Shown in pieces: positions 44,465-52,617 of a DNA stretch of 64,000 nucleotides. The position numbers and the translations under genes were made by a program. The stretch comes from Roseateles_B sp041913905. Lineage in GTDB: Bacteria > Pseudomonadota > Gammaproteobacteria > Burkholderiales > Burkholderiaceae_C. Below the pieces are notes generated by a model. The model made no database searches, was not told the origin of the DNA, and saw only the letters and a list, made by a program, of their open reading frames with translations. Location: positions 62,001-126,000 of the forward strand of contig JAYSEK010000008.1 of NCBI GenBank assembly GCA_041913905.1, given 5' to 3'. Each line of letters starts with the position of its first letter. Position 1 is the stretch's first letter.

Positions 44465-45964
44465 CTAAGCCGGTACCCAGTGATGAGGCAGCAGTTCGCC
44501 GATGTCGCTGGCCCGCTGCGTCGGCAGCCTGGTCAGCACGTCCTTCAGGTAGGCCCAGGGCTCCAGTCCATTGAGCTTGGCGGACTGGATTAAGCTCATG
44601 ACGGCCGCGGCCCGCTTGCCCGCCCGCAGGCTACCGGCGAAGAGCCAGTTCGAGCGCCCCAGCGCGACCGGCCGGATGCGGTTCTCGACCCAGTTGTTGT
44701 CGATGGGCAGCATGGCGTCGTCAAGGTAGCGCGTCAGGGCTGCCCAGCGTTTGAGGCTGTAGTCGATCGCCTTGGCTGTGGCGGAACCGTCTGGCACCTT
44801 CTGCCGGTGCAGCGTGAGCCAGATATGCAAGGCATCGGCCACAGGCTTGGCCTGGCTCTGCCGGGCTTGCAACCTCTGCTCCGGCGTTGATGTTTGTGCA
44901 TCGCGCTCGACCTCGTACAGCTTGCCGAAGTGGCTCAGCGCCTGCTCTGCGATCTGACTGCGATGGTTGGCCCAGAGCTCGTAGAACTTGCGCCGTGCGT
45001 GGGCCATGCAGCCCACCTCAGTCATGCCCTTGGCCAGCAGTGCCTTGTAGCCGGAGTAGTCATCGCAGACCAGCGCACCGCGCCAGTCGCCCAGGAACTC
45101 CATCGCGTGCTTGCCCGCGCGACTCTCCGCGAAGTCGTAGACGACGATGCGGCGGTCCTCGAACTGGCCGGTGCGGTAGCTCCACAGATAGGCCCTGTGC
45201 GTCTTGCCGGCGCCGGGGTCAAGCATTGCCACCGGCGTCTCATCGGCATGCAGCACGCGGTGGCTGAGCATCTCGGCCTTGAGCGCGTCCACCAGCGGCT
45301 GCAGTTGCACGCCGCAGGCACCGACCCGGGCCGCCGGCGTCGAGCGCGGCAGTTGCACGCCGGAGCGCGCATAGATGCCCTCCTGGCGATACAGCGGTTG
45401 GTGGTCTGCGTACTTGGCCACCAGCACTTGCGCCAGCAGGCCAGCTGCGGGGATGCCCTTGTCGATGACGTGAGCCTCGACCGGAGCTTGCACCAGGCGC
45501 TCACATTTGGCGCAGGCCCGCTTGCCACGGATGTGGCGCTCGACGGTGAACACGCCGGGCTCATAGTCCAGCTTCTCGGCCACGTCCTCCCCGATGCGCT
45601 TCATCTGGCAGCCGCAGGCGCACGGCGTGTTGCCGGGCTCGTGACGGAACTCGCGACGCGGCAGTTCGGCCGGCAGGGCCTGGCGCTTGGGAGTCTGGCG
45701 CTCAGGGTTGGCGGGCTTGGTGGCGAGTTGCTGCAACTCGCTTTGCACAGCCTCCACTTCATCGACCGTGTCTTCGAGAAGGCTGCGCTGATCGGCCTGG
45801 AACACCTCGCTGCTGGCGGCGAACTTCATCCGCTTGAGCACTGCGTTCTCGTGCGTGAGCTTGTCGATGGTGGCCTGCTTGTGGCGCACCTCGGTGAGCA
45901 GGCGGGTGCTCAGCTCGCGCAGCTGCGCGGGTGACAGGTCATCGAGCTGGGCTTCGTGGACCAC
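44465..45964 (-). CDS. tnpC: IS66 transposase TnpC
   Basis: A 499-residue transposase. It has an N-terminal coiled coil (TEVRHKQATIDKLTHENAVL), a zinc-finger region (CACGCQMKRIGEDV and CAKCERLVQAP), and the DDE domain with VLHADETPV, LVCDDYSGYKALL and the C-terminal NNWVENRIRPVALGR. TnpC carries the catalytic site of IS66. Confidence 0.95.
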   Translation of the reverse strand: MVHEAQLDDLSPAQLRELSTRLLTEVRHKQATIDKLTHENAVLKRMKFAASSEVFQADQRSLLEDTVDEVEAVQSELQQLATKPANPERQTPKRQALPAELPRREFRHEPGNTPCACGCQMKRIGEDVAEKLDYEPGVFTVERHIRGKRACAKCERLVQAPVEAHVIDKGIPAAGLLAQVLVAKYADHQPLYRQEGIYARSGVQLPRSTPAARVGACGVQLQPLVDALKAEMLSHRVLHADETPVAMLDPGAGKTHRAYLWSYRTGQFEDRRIVVYDFAESRAGKHAMEFLGDWRGALVCDDYSGYKALLAKGMTEVGCMAHARRKFYELWANHRSQIAEQALSHFGKLYEVERDAQTSTPEQRLQARQSQAKPVADALHIWLTLHRQKVPDGSATAKAIDYSLKRWAALTRYLDDAMLPIDNNWVENRIRPVALGRSNWLFAGSLRAGKRAAAVMSLIQSAKLNGLEPWAYLKDVLTRLPTQRASDIGELLPHHWVPA

Positions 45965-46021
45965 GAGACTGGATCTTGCCGGCCTTGACTCCCGTAGGCA
46001 TCGGCACTTGCGGCAATTGCA

Positions 46022-46354
46022 CTACAGCACGCGAATGATCCCGGCCTCGCCCACCCTCTGCCAGGGCAGGCCCAACACGAGCGCATCGAGTTGCACCGGA
46101 CTCAGGCTCAATGTGCCTTCGACTTGATGAGTCCAGATGAACTTGCCGCGATGCAGCCGCCGGGCGGCCAGCCAGATGCCGACACCGTCGTGCACCAGCA
46201 CCTTCATGCGGTTGGCGCGTCGATTGGCGAAGAGGTAGGCGGTATGCGGATGCGCGGCGCCAAAGACCTTGACCACCCGGGCCAAAGCCGACTCCGTGCC
46301 AGCGCGCATGTCCAGCGGCTCGACCGCCATCCACACAGAGTCGATGCGGATCAA
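46022..46354 (-). CDS. tnpB: IS66 accessory protein TnpB
   Basis: A 110-residue protein of the IS66 Orf2 family: PLDMRAGTESALARVVKVFG, AYLFANRRANRMKVLVHDG and GIWLAARRLHRGKF. It is needed for IS66 movement but its role is unclear. Its ATG overlaps the tnpA stop by four bases. Confidence 0.95.
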   Translation of the reverse strand: MIRIDSVWMAVEPLDMRAGTESALARVVKVFGAAHPHTAYLFANRRANRMKVLVHDGVGIWLAARRLHRGKFIWTHQVEGTLSLSPVQLDALVLGLPWQRVGEAGIIRVL

Positions 46355-46710
46355 CGCAGCAACTCGCGGGTCCAGGCGGCGAACTCGACCGCCGCTGATG
46401 TCGGCCAGTTGATCGTCATGGCAATGGCGCCACGGCGAAGTTCAACCTGAATGTCGGCGCCGCCGGCGATGGGTGTCGACGCCGAGGGCATCGTGGCAAG
46501 CGACACCGGAACAAAGCCGCTTGAGATCGCGGAAACCGATGGCTTGCCCTCACGCAGCAACTGCCGCCAGCGGTGCACGACATTGGCATTGATGCCGTGG
46601 CCCAGGGCCACCTTCGCCACCGAGGCGCCTGGCGCTGCGCATTCGGCCAGCACCTGGGCCTTCAATGCCTCGCTGTACGTCCTTCGCCTCGCGGGCTTGT
46701 CGCTTGTCAT
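46351..46710 (-). CDS. tnpA: IS66 accessory protein TnpA
   Basis: A 119-residue helix-turn-helix protein: RRRTYSEALKAQVLAECAAP and GHGINANVVHRWRQLLREG. I start at the ATG at 46710; a GTG three codons upstream is also in frame and lies in the hairpin below. Confidence 0.93.
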   Translation of the reverse strand: MTSDKPARRRTYSEALKAQVLAECAAPGASVAKVALGHGINANVVHRWRQLLREGKPSVSAISSGFVPVSLATMPSASTPIAGGADIQVELRRGAIAMTINWPTSAAVEFAAWTRELLR

Positions 46711-46740
46711 CGTGTCCACCTCTGATTACGTGGACACGAT
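46709..46740. promoter_or_regulatory. Perfect 11-bp inverted repeat at the tnpA start
   Basis: ATCGTGTCCAC and GTGGACACGAT are separated by 10 bases, and the left arm covers the tnpA start codon. It may limit translation or transcription of the transposase genes, as hairpins at transposase starts do in other elements, or be an autoregulatory operator. Confidence 0.55.
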
Positions 46741-46763
46741 CCTTGCAGCCGCGATGCCTCAAT

Positions 46764-47549
46764 TCAAGACGGGATGACCGGACGCATACCCCGCTCGGGT
46801 CGACGCTGGGAAAAGATGACCTGATGGGGAATCAAGCCCATTCGATCCAGTCTCAGCAAGTGCTTCAGAGGCAATGGCCCTTTCGCTCCTGAGAAATGAA
46901 CGGTCCCAAAGTAAAGGGCGGCAACAGTTGCGCGTCCATTGGCGATCCACATCGCCTTCCATGCATCGTGACGTGTCTCATCCAGTGCGGTCTCTGTACC
47001 GTATGTCGGATCCCAGAGTGGTCGGCCGCACTGTTGGCAATAGCCAAGGGATGGGACCTCAATGCCGTCACGCCCGGCTGAACGAAACCGAACCGGCAGG
47101 CTGACCGGGCAACCGCAAGCGGTGCAGCCTTCGAGCATCATGCATTGATGAATAGGGCATTCGAGCCAAGCCCTGAATCGCCATTCGATGGGCAGGTAAT
47201 GCTCAGACTGTTCAGCCAGGCACCGGGGACAGAATCTGAACAACGCAGCTCCCGAGGACGACCGCAGAAGAAAGCGTTCGCCTGTCAGGTCAACTATTTT
47301 CAGCGACAAGAGGATCCGTAGCGCACCTCTACTCTCGAAGAGTACGGCTGGCACCTCGACCTCAGTTGCAAACAGCAACCACCCCAGGGCTGCCAAGTCA
47401 GGATCGCCACGCGAAGTGACCCGCATGTGGGCAAGGAACTCCTTCCAGGTTGCTCCCTGCGAGAAAGCAGCTCGACACAGCCAGGAGCTGGGAGCCTCTG
47501 CCATCTGCATCGCGGGAAGATGGTAGAGCTGCTCGAGCAGTTCACTCAT
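46764..47549 (-). CDS. tniQ: TniQ-family target-selection protein, possibly 3'-truncated
   Basis: A 261-residue TniQ/TnsD-type protein. It has a zinc-binding module (FCPRCLAEQSEHYLPIEWRF, ECPIHQCMML, CTACGCPVSL) and a second CXXC in GYCQQCGRPLW. TniQ proteins choose the target site for Tn7/Tn5053-like elements. The last codons (RGMRPVIPS) coincide with the sequence that looks like the IS66 right end, so its natural C-terminus may be lost. The start MSELLEQLYHLP at 47549 overlaps the upstream tniQ by eight bases. Confidence 0.83.
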   Translation of the reverse strand: MSELLEQLYHLPAMQMAEAPSSWLCRAAFSQGATWKEFLAHMRVTSRGDPDLAALGWLLFATEVEVPAVLFESRGALRILLSLKIVDLTGERFLLRSSSGAALFRFCPRCLAEQSEHYLPIEWRFRAWLECPIHQCMMLEGCTACGCPVSLPVRFRSAGRDGIEVPSLGYCQQCGRPLWDPTYGTETALDETRHDAWKAMWIANGRATVAALYFGTVHFSGAKGPLPLKHLLRLDRMGLIPHQVIFSQRRPERGMRPVIPS

Positions 47550-48546
47550 AGAGTTGTCCTTCAAACAGGTCTGGCTGGTGCATTTGCCTGCGCCTCCGAG
47601 ACGCCCGATGATGCTCGTTTGCCAAGCGAATCGAGTGAAGACAGGTTGCGGCGAATGACTGGTCGGCCGCTGACTGGGCACGCCGTGCCATTCGCTCTAT
47701 GCCCTCCTCATAGACCCAGCCATCGAGTGCACGTATCTCCGTAAGGCTTAGGTGGTCAAGCGCCCGACTGCGCCCCATTCCGCGGCCCAGGATCTCAGCC
47801 ATCTCACGGGGGGAGCAGGCTTCAGTGGCGTCACGGGTCGCAATCCTTTGGTGCTGCCGCTCACGCACCCCGAAGGCATGGAGGGTAAGAAACGCCACCT
47901 CGACGCCAAGCCCAGATAGCCAACGAGGAAGCAAGCACTCGTCGGAGGATTCGGCAGCGAACGACGCCCGTGACAACGCCCGGCCATAGAGTTGGCGGTA
48001 GGCCCACCTGCACCAGGCCAAGACTGCAGGGTCAACACTGCCAAGCTCAGTGGAAGCGCTCGCAAGCTCCCAGCGGCATTGGCACACTGTCAAAGCCGGC
48101 CGATTCCAACTGATCGATCGACCGCATTTGGCACACCGATCAACCAGATGCCGTCCATGCACATGGCAAACGGCGTATCCGGACACCATCCACACCCCAG
48201 CGCAATAGCCATCGCTGCGCAAGCACTCTGGACAGACCTGCGGTCGACTCGGTCGCAACGAAAGTGGGCTTGACCACCCGCGGTCCTGGTACTGGCAAAT
48301 CTCGCCTGTCACGCGATATCGCTGCACCAAACTGCGACTGAGCCAGCTGCGACTCACACCGGCAATGCCGGCTAGCGCTGAGATGCTAGCTTCACTGTCC
48401 GCACGGGCACCAACGCCAGCGAGCTGATACAAGCTCCGCAACCGCAAGCCGTTCATCTGCGCGACGCGGAATAGCAGCCCTTGCCCACACTCGTCCCGCA
48501 TTGGCAACACGGATACCGGCAATGGTGCGCGATCATGCGTGGTCAT
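47542..48546 (-). CDS. tniQ: Second TniQ-family protein
   Basis: A 334-residue TniQ protein beginning MTTHDRAPLPVSVLPMRDE. The N-terminal helical domain (SEASISALAGIAGVSRSWLS) is followed by zinc sites VCPECLRSDGY, CHVHGRHLVDRCAKCG and VCQCRWEL. It differs from the neighbouring TniQ, so this element has two target selectors. Its start overlaps the tnsC stop by 14 bases. Confidence 0.85.
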   Translation of the reverse strand: MTTHDRAPLPVSVLPMRDECGQGLLFRVAQMNGLRLRSLYQLAGVGARADSEASISALAGIAGVSRSWLSRSLVQRYRVTGEICQYQDRGWSSPLSLRPSRPQVCPECLRSDGYCAGVWMVSGYAVCHVHGRHLVDRCAKCGRSISWNRPALTVCQCRWELASASTELGSVDPAVLAWCRWAYRQLYGRALSRASFAAESSDECLLPRWLSGLGVEVAFLTLHAFGVRERQHQRIATRDATEACSPREMAEILGRGMGRSRALDHLSLTEIRALDGWVYEEGIERMARRAQSAADQSFAATCLHSIRLANEHHRASRRRRQMHQPDLFEGQLYE

Positions 48547-49489
48547 ATGGATTGGCGTCACGCGCCCCCCGGAAGACCCGCCCGAACGCAGTTCGCAAGT
48601 GCGGCAACTCGACAGCACGCACCCCTGCATCCTCGGCCACCATTACAGCCTCGAGCACCAAGTGTTTGAATCTATCCAAGGAACCGGAGGTGATTTGATG
48701 GAGGCGCTGCACCTGCTCAGCGTTGTCCAAAATGCCCAGGTCAATGGTGTCGGACAGGGCGACGAACGCTCGAACGAAGGCGTGCCACTGAACCGTCGGT
48801 TGAAACCTATCTAGCCTCACCCTTGCATTCATACGTCGGCCCAGCCCTTCATCAAGGCGGTGCAACTCCTCTGACGAGACATCACCCAACAGGACTAGCG
48901 ACAACGGCACACTGTCCATCAGCGAAATCAGAGTCGCGGTTGCGGAGGTTCCGGCCTTGTCGGACCTAGACATGCTGCGTTGGAGCAGCAAGTGTTCTGC
49001 CCGATCGACAAATAGCATCTTCGTCTGACGCTGCTGAAGCGCAGATGACAGGATCTCCGCCTTTTGCCGAACCCGCTCACCTGTCACTCGCGGGAATGGA
49101 TACTTGACTGCTCCGAGCAAAGATTCAAGAACACTTCCGCCTGTCGGGTGCTTGCCGAGTTCGATCAGCAATGCCGACGACGTTCGATCGACCAGACTGT
49201 TACTGGGCAAAGTGCGTATGAAGTAGCGGGCCAGCTCCGAGCGCCCCATGCCGCCATGCCCCGCCACAACTACCCCCTGACCAACCGACAGCACACCAGC
49301 GAGTTGAAATGCTCTGTCGAGCGCTTCCAACGCCTCCTTGAACCGCGGGTGAATCACCAGGCGCTTGTCGAGGGCCGTAGCCACCTGCAAGGCCGCGCTC
49401 GAGTAAGTAAAGGCCCGGCGTTTCAGTGTCTCCTCCGGGCCTGGGTCGGCGTACTCATAGACAAAGGACGAATTGAGGTTGGTTCTCAT
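48533..49489 (-). CDS. tnsC: TnsC/TniB-like AAA+ ATPase with altered Walker A
   Basis: A 318-residue AAA+ protein that should link TniQ-target complexes to the transposase. The N-terminus HPRFKEALEALDRAFQLAG is TniB-like. Walker A reads VAGHGGMGRSELAR: the usual Lys is Arg (codon CGC). Walker B is KMLFVDRAEHLLLQ, and a sensor-1-like SLVLLGDV follows. The Lys-to-Arg change may weaken ATP hydrolysis. Its ATG lies three bases after the tnsB stop. Confidence 0.85.
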   Translation of the reverse strand: MRTNLNSSFVYEYADPGPEETLKRRAFTYSSAALQVATALDKRLVIHPRFKEALEALDRAFQLAGVLSVGQGVVVAGHGGMGRSELARYFIRTLPSNSLVDRTSSALLIELGKHPTGGSVLESLLGAVKYPFPRVTGERVRQKAEILSSALQQRQTKMLFVDRAEHLLLQRSMSRSDKAGTSATATLISLMDSVPLSLVLLGDVSSEELHRLDEGLGRRMNARVRLDRFQPTVQWHAFVRAFVALSDTIDLGILDNAEQVQRLHQITSGSLDRFKHLVLEAVMVAEDAGVRAVELPHLRTAFGRVFRGARDANPYDHA

Positions 49490-49492
49490 GGT

Positions 49493-51436
49493 TCAGAGGT
49501 AAACGGTTTCGAAGTCTGGAATCGCCTCGGGCTGCAGTGGATTCGACGTCGGAGGAAGGACCAACGCTTCAGGCGCCGGGACGAGCGTCGCTCCACCAAG
49601 CACTCGCGCGGAAGTGAACCCAAAGGTTCTGGCGTACTCCCTCGCGTCGGCCCGCTTCAGCTTGGCGGTGTTCGTCCGCCAGTACTCATCGAGCGTCAGG
49701 CGTGCATGCATCAGTTGATCCTCTGCACTCTTTAGCTTCAGATCCTCCCTTGCGAACCGCCGAATCTGTAGGTGCTGATTCCAGGACAGCCCTTGCGCGT
49801 ACTCATGCCACCGACAGGGCGAAGTCACCCATTCCCCGGTCACTGGATCCTCGACGTAGACGCATTGCATGTCGTCTGGATCCCACTTCACCAATGTCTT
49901 GAAGTTCTTCCCGTAACGACGCCGCATGCCGAGCAGTTCCCCCTGCCCGAATGGCAATCCGTGAAGCTCGATACCCCCCTGAGACACCGTCAGTTGCTTC
50001 GACAGCGCAGACGAGAGCCGGAACTCGTCCCACGACCCGGGATACTCGACCGGCGGCATTTGCTCGATGCCTTCCGCGAACAAGTCGTAAGGCCTCGCCA
50101 ACTTCCGATCGTTGATCGTGAAGGGGTAGACATCAGTCGCGAACATCACAAGGCCCCGGACGAGCGCCGAGAAGGTGATAGCCGCATCCTTCATCGGATC
50201 GATCCTTAGCACATTGGCCTGGTGTTTCCTAACACGGCCACGAACCAGTGTGAGTCCACCGAGTGTGCTGAAGAACCGCTCGACGTGCGGCTTTAGCCAT
50301 GGTGTGCGCACCTTGCAATACATTAGGTCAGCGCCTAGATCCCAGCACATGCGCTTGAATGACCGCGCATGAAACTCAAGCCCGTTGTCGACGATCAGAA
50401 GGTCCGGCAGCCCTCTGGCTAGCCAGTCATGCTCAAGCTTCAACCCCTTGACCAAAAGGTCCTTAGGCGTGACCGCATTCCTGACCACGCCACTCACGCT
50501 AGAGACGCCAGGCCCATAAAAGCTCAAGTAGAGCCCAAGCAGGTATCCAGAGTACGCGTCGATGACCACCGTGAGCGTTGGCCGACCCAGCGGTATTCCG
50601 GTTCGATCGCAGATGACGACCCAGTCAAGGATCGTGTGGTCGACTTCGACACGCTGCAACGGCGCAGTAGCACCGTCTGCACCAAAAGCCGTCCGGCATA
50701 GCAGTCGGGCTCGAGCAGGGCCATCACGACTCGCCACTCGGTGGTACGCGTCAACATCCTTGACGCGCCGCGACAAGGTTGACAGACTGACGTTGGCCTG
50801 TGCCGGGCCAATCTGGCCTTGGCTGGCAAGTTGGCGCGCCGCTTGACGGATGCAGTCCAAGGCATGTTGAAGCGTGTGCTTTGCCCGAGTGAAGTAGACC
50901 TCGCGCAACACGTTGATGATCAACTCGTCGAGCAACGGATGAAGACGGCGGGCCCGCCGGCGCCGGTAGTTCCTGCTCACCAAAGCGTGAGCACTGAATT
51001 GGGAGTTCTCATACTGCCGCGCCCAGGCCATTACCGTTGATGCTGATGGAGGCCGCTCTTCACGACGTTCGGCCACTATCCTAGTGACGCTCTCGACGCG
51101 GTCACGCTGCCCTCTCGTGATGTGCGCCGCCCTCAGCGCCTTCATGTAATCAAGTCGCCGTTCGACTATCGCGGCGTCCTTATCTGGCAGAGCGGCAATG
51201 CTGATCGGAAACTGGGCAGTTCGCGTTGTCGCCCCATCCGAGCCGCCGCTGGGGTCAAGAACGATGCTGTAGGTGCCAGACCAGATGCGCTTGAGCAATT
51301 CGGACGCACGCAAGGTCTGGGGGCGCCGAGTCGCCATATCCTCAAGCAGTACCTCATCTGGTGACAGGAACCTCACCAACTCCAGGGCGCGTTCACCATG
51401 CCGCACAACCAAGCCAGCGTGCAAACTGATTCGCAT
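49493..51436 (-). CDS. tnsB: TnsB-like DDE transposase
   Basis: A 647-residue Mu/Tn7-type transposase. The N-terminal half has helix-turn-helix DNA-binding regions. The catalytic core carries Asp in RVEVDHTILDWVVI, Asp in LIVDNGLEFHARSF and Glu in PWLKPHVERFFSTLGG, so the DDE triad is intact. A C-terminal beta-barrel and TnsC-binding tail follow. AGGAGG lies six bases before the ATG at 51436. It joins the 3' ends to the target. Confidence 0.93.
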   Translation of the reverse strand: MRISLHAGLVVRHGERALELVRFLSPDEVLLEDMATRRPQTLRASELLKRIWSGTYSIVLDPSGGSDGATTRTAQFPISIAALPDKDAAIVERRLDYMKALRAAHITRGQRDRVESVTRIVAERREERPPSASTVMAWARQYENSQFSAHALVSRNYRRRRARRLHPLLDELIINVLREVYFTRAKHTLQHALDCIRQAARQLASQGQIGPAQANVSLSTLSRRVKDVDAYHRVASRDGPARARLLCRTAFGADGATAPLQRVEVDHTILDWVVICDRTGIPLGRPTLTVVIDAYSGYLLGLYLSFYGPGVSSVSGVVRNAVTPKDLLVKGLKLEHDWLARGLPDLLIVDNGLEFHARSFKRMCWDLGADLMYCKVRTPWLKPHVERFFSTLGGLTLVRGRVRKHQANVLRIDPMKDAAITFSALVRGLVMFATDVYPFTINDRKLARPYDLFAEGIEQMPPVEYPGSWDEFRLSSALSKQLTVSQGGIELHGLPFGQGELLGMRRRYGKNFKTLVKWDPDDMQCVYVEDPVTGEWVTSPCRWHEYAQGLSWNQHLQIRRFAREDLKLKSAEDQLMHARLTLDEYWRTNTAKLKRADAREYARTFGFTSARVLGGATLVPAPEALVLPPTSNPLQPEAIPDFETVYL

Positions 51437-52070
51437 GGTCCGCCTCCTCATTGAGTTGCGAATTTGGAATGGGAAAGACGAGCGCTGAATGCGCCGTCCG
51501 GACGTTAGGGCCTGTTGTGATCCGCCTGTGCGCCATAAGGTGGAGCACCACTTCCATCTGAATTCCCTCTCGCTGAATGAGCCTGCCTAGAGGGATGCCG
51601 GCCGTATGCGACCGAATCACTTCGAGTGCCTTCTGAGCTTGCAACGCTGGCACGGCACCTTTACGGTAGCGGAGCACATCGGCCGTACGTAGATGTACGC
51701 GGTCAGTGCGTAGCGTTCGTTCGGTCGCCAGGAGGAATGTGATGCCTCGCGCACTCAACACTTCACGGGCTTCATCGAGGGTGTCCTTGTACTTCGACAC
51801 CTTGGACTGGGGCTTCACCTCAATGACGCACCGGGTCGATCCGAACTCGGCGAGGAAGTCCGGGGTGTACTTCTTGCCACCGCGCAGACTTAGCCTGAAC
51901 GGCTGATGCCGCAGGTCAGTGAGCCACGGATAGAGCACGGCCTTGTAGACCAGGTCGCGCTCAAGGCTCGACTCGGCTTCGACTGGCGCCTTGACCAAGC
52001 CGGGCAGGTTCAGGATATGCACGGTGCGCGCGGGCGAGCGCGATACAACCTTGCGTGTTGTCGTCTCCAC
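51393..52070 (-). CDS. tnsA: TnsA-like endonuclease
   Basis: A 225-residue protein with the TnsA nuclease pattern: ESSLERDLVYKAVLYPW (Glu), YTPDFLAEF (Asp) and CVIEVKPQSKVSK (Glu, Lys), then a winged-helix C-terminal domain. With TnsB it cuts the 5' ends, so the element should move by cut-and-paste. The start GTG at 52070 follows AGGAGA. It overlaps tnsB by 44 bases. Confidence 0.9.
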   Translation of the reverse strand: METTTRKVVSRSPARTVHILNLPGLVKAPVEAESSLERDLVYKAVLYPWLTDLRHQPFRLSLRGGKKYTPDFLAEFGSTRCVIEVKPQSKVSKYKDTLDEAREVLSARGITFLLATERTLRTDRVHLRTADVLRYRKGAVPALQAQKALEVIRSHTAGIPLGRLIQREGIQMEVVLHLMAHRRITTGPNVRTAHSALVFPIPNSQLNEEADHANQFARWLGCAAW

Positions 52071-52183
52071 AGGATCTCCTGGGTGAGTTTGTCCACAGCG
52101 ACTGAGCTCAAGGAGCAAGAGTCACTTGACAGGCGTACCCTGGGGAGAAGAAACTTAGATCGCCACAACCGTTGGGTTTCTTC

Positions 52184-52226
52184 CCGGCGGGAACGCCGGT
52201 CACTTGAAAGAGTGGTCGGCGTTTTT
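52184..52226 (+). terminator. Hairpins followed by a T-run right of tnsA
   Basis: CCGGCG-GGAA-CGCCGG (52184-52199) is followed by a second possible hairpin (CACT...AGTG within GCC...GGC) and GTTTTTTATT. It reads as a plus-strand terminator although no plus-strand gene precedes it. It may insulate tnsA from outside transcription or mark an old insertion site. It is also a place to look for the transposon end. Confidence 0.5.
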
Positions 52227-52483
52227 TATTGCATGTCAACCTCCAGTCGTTCTTGACTCGCTGCGGATTGGCGCACCCATTCCATCACTCGGCGGGCAAC
52301 CTCTTCCGTCTGGAAGCATTGGTGGCGCCGACCCGGAATGACAACCGGTGTCAGCTCAAGATGCCGGCGGCGCAATGCGATGCGCAGCGCATTGGCAGAG
52401 CTGAACTTAAGGACCTGCGCGACCTCCTCAGTCGTCATCAGCGGTCCGAATCGATTCAACAGTACTTCTTCGGTCTGTTCCAT
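52226..52483 (-). CDS. Small helix-turn-helix protein upstream of tnsA
   Basis: An 85-residue protein: MEQTEEVLLNRFGPLMTTEE, then VAQVLKFSSANALRIALRRR, an excisionase/MerR-like helix-turn-helix. A GTG at 52498 would add five residues. It is read toward tnsA with 155 bp between, so it may control the transposition genes. The palindrome at its start fits self-regulation. Confidence 0.75.
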   Translation of the reverse strand: MEQTEEVLLNRFGPLMTTEEVAQVLKFSSANALRIALRRRHLELTPVVIPGRRHQCFQTEEVARRVMEWVRQSAASQERLEVDMQ

Positions 52484-52495
52484 TCCGTGCCAGTC

Positions 52496-52516
52496 CACTG
52501 ACTTAGTTCGTCAGTG
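52496..52516. promoter_or_regulatory. Palindrome at the start of the HTH gene
   Basis: CACTGAC-N7-GTCAGTG lies 13 bp upstream of the ATG of the small HTH gene, between it and the divergent gene at 52618. It is a likely operator for that HTH protein. A second, weaker inverted pair, TTCAGA ... TCTGAA, lies at about 52556-52581. Confidence 0.6.
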
Positions 52517-52617
52517 AAGTTTCTGCGGGACCACTCCGCGGCGTCCAGTACATTCGTTCAGAAAAAAATGGGATTTCTCTGAATGACCGTTTCGAACTTG
52601 ATGGAGGGCTTTCAACT

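Larger units (their letters stand above)
44465..46788 (-). mobile_element. IS66-family insertion sequence
   Basis: Three genes in the IS66 order tnpA-tnpB-tnpC are all intact, so the element may be active. The ends are not resolved: on the right, reading outward-in, GTATGCGTCCGGTCA (46788 inward) has the look of an IS66 end, and ATGCGT recurs near 44447 at the left. I could not confirm an 8-bp target duplication. The right end reaches the stop region of tniQ. Confidence 0.8.
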
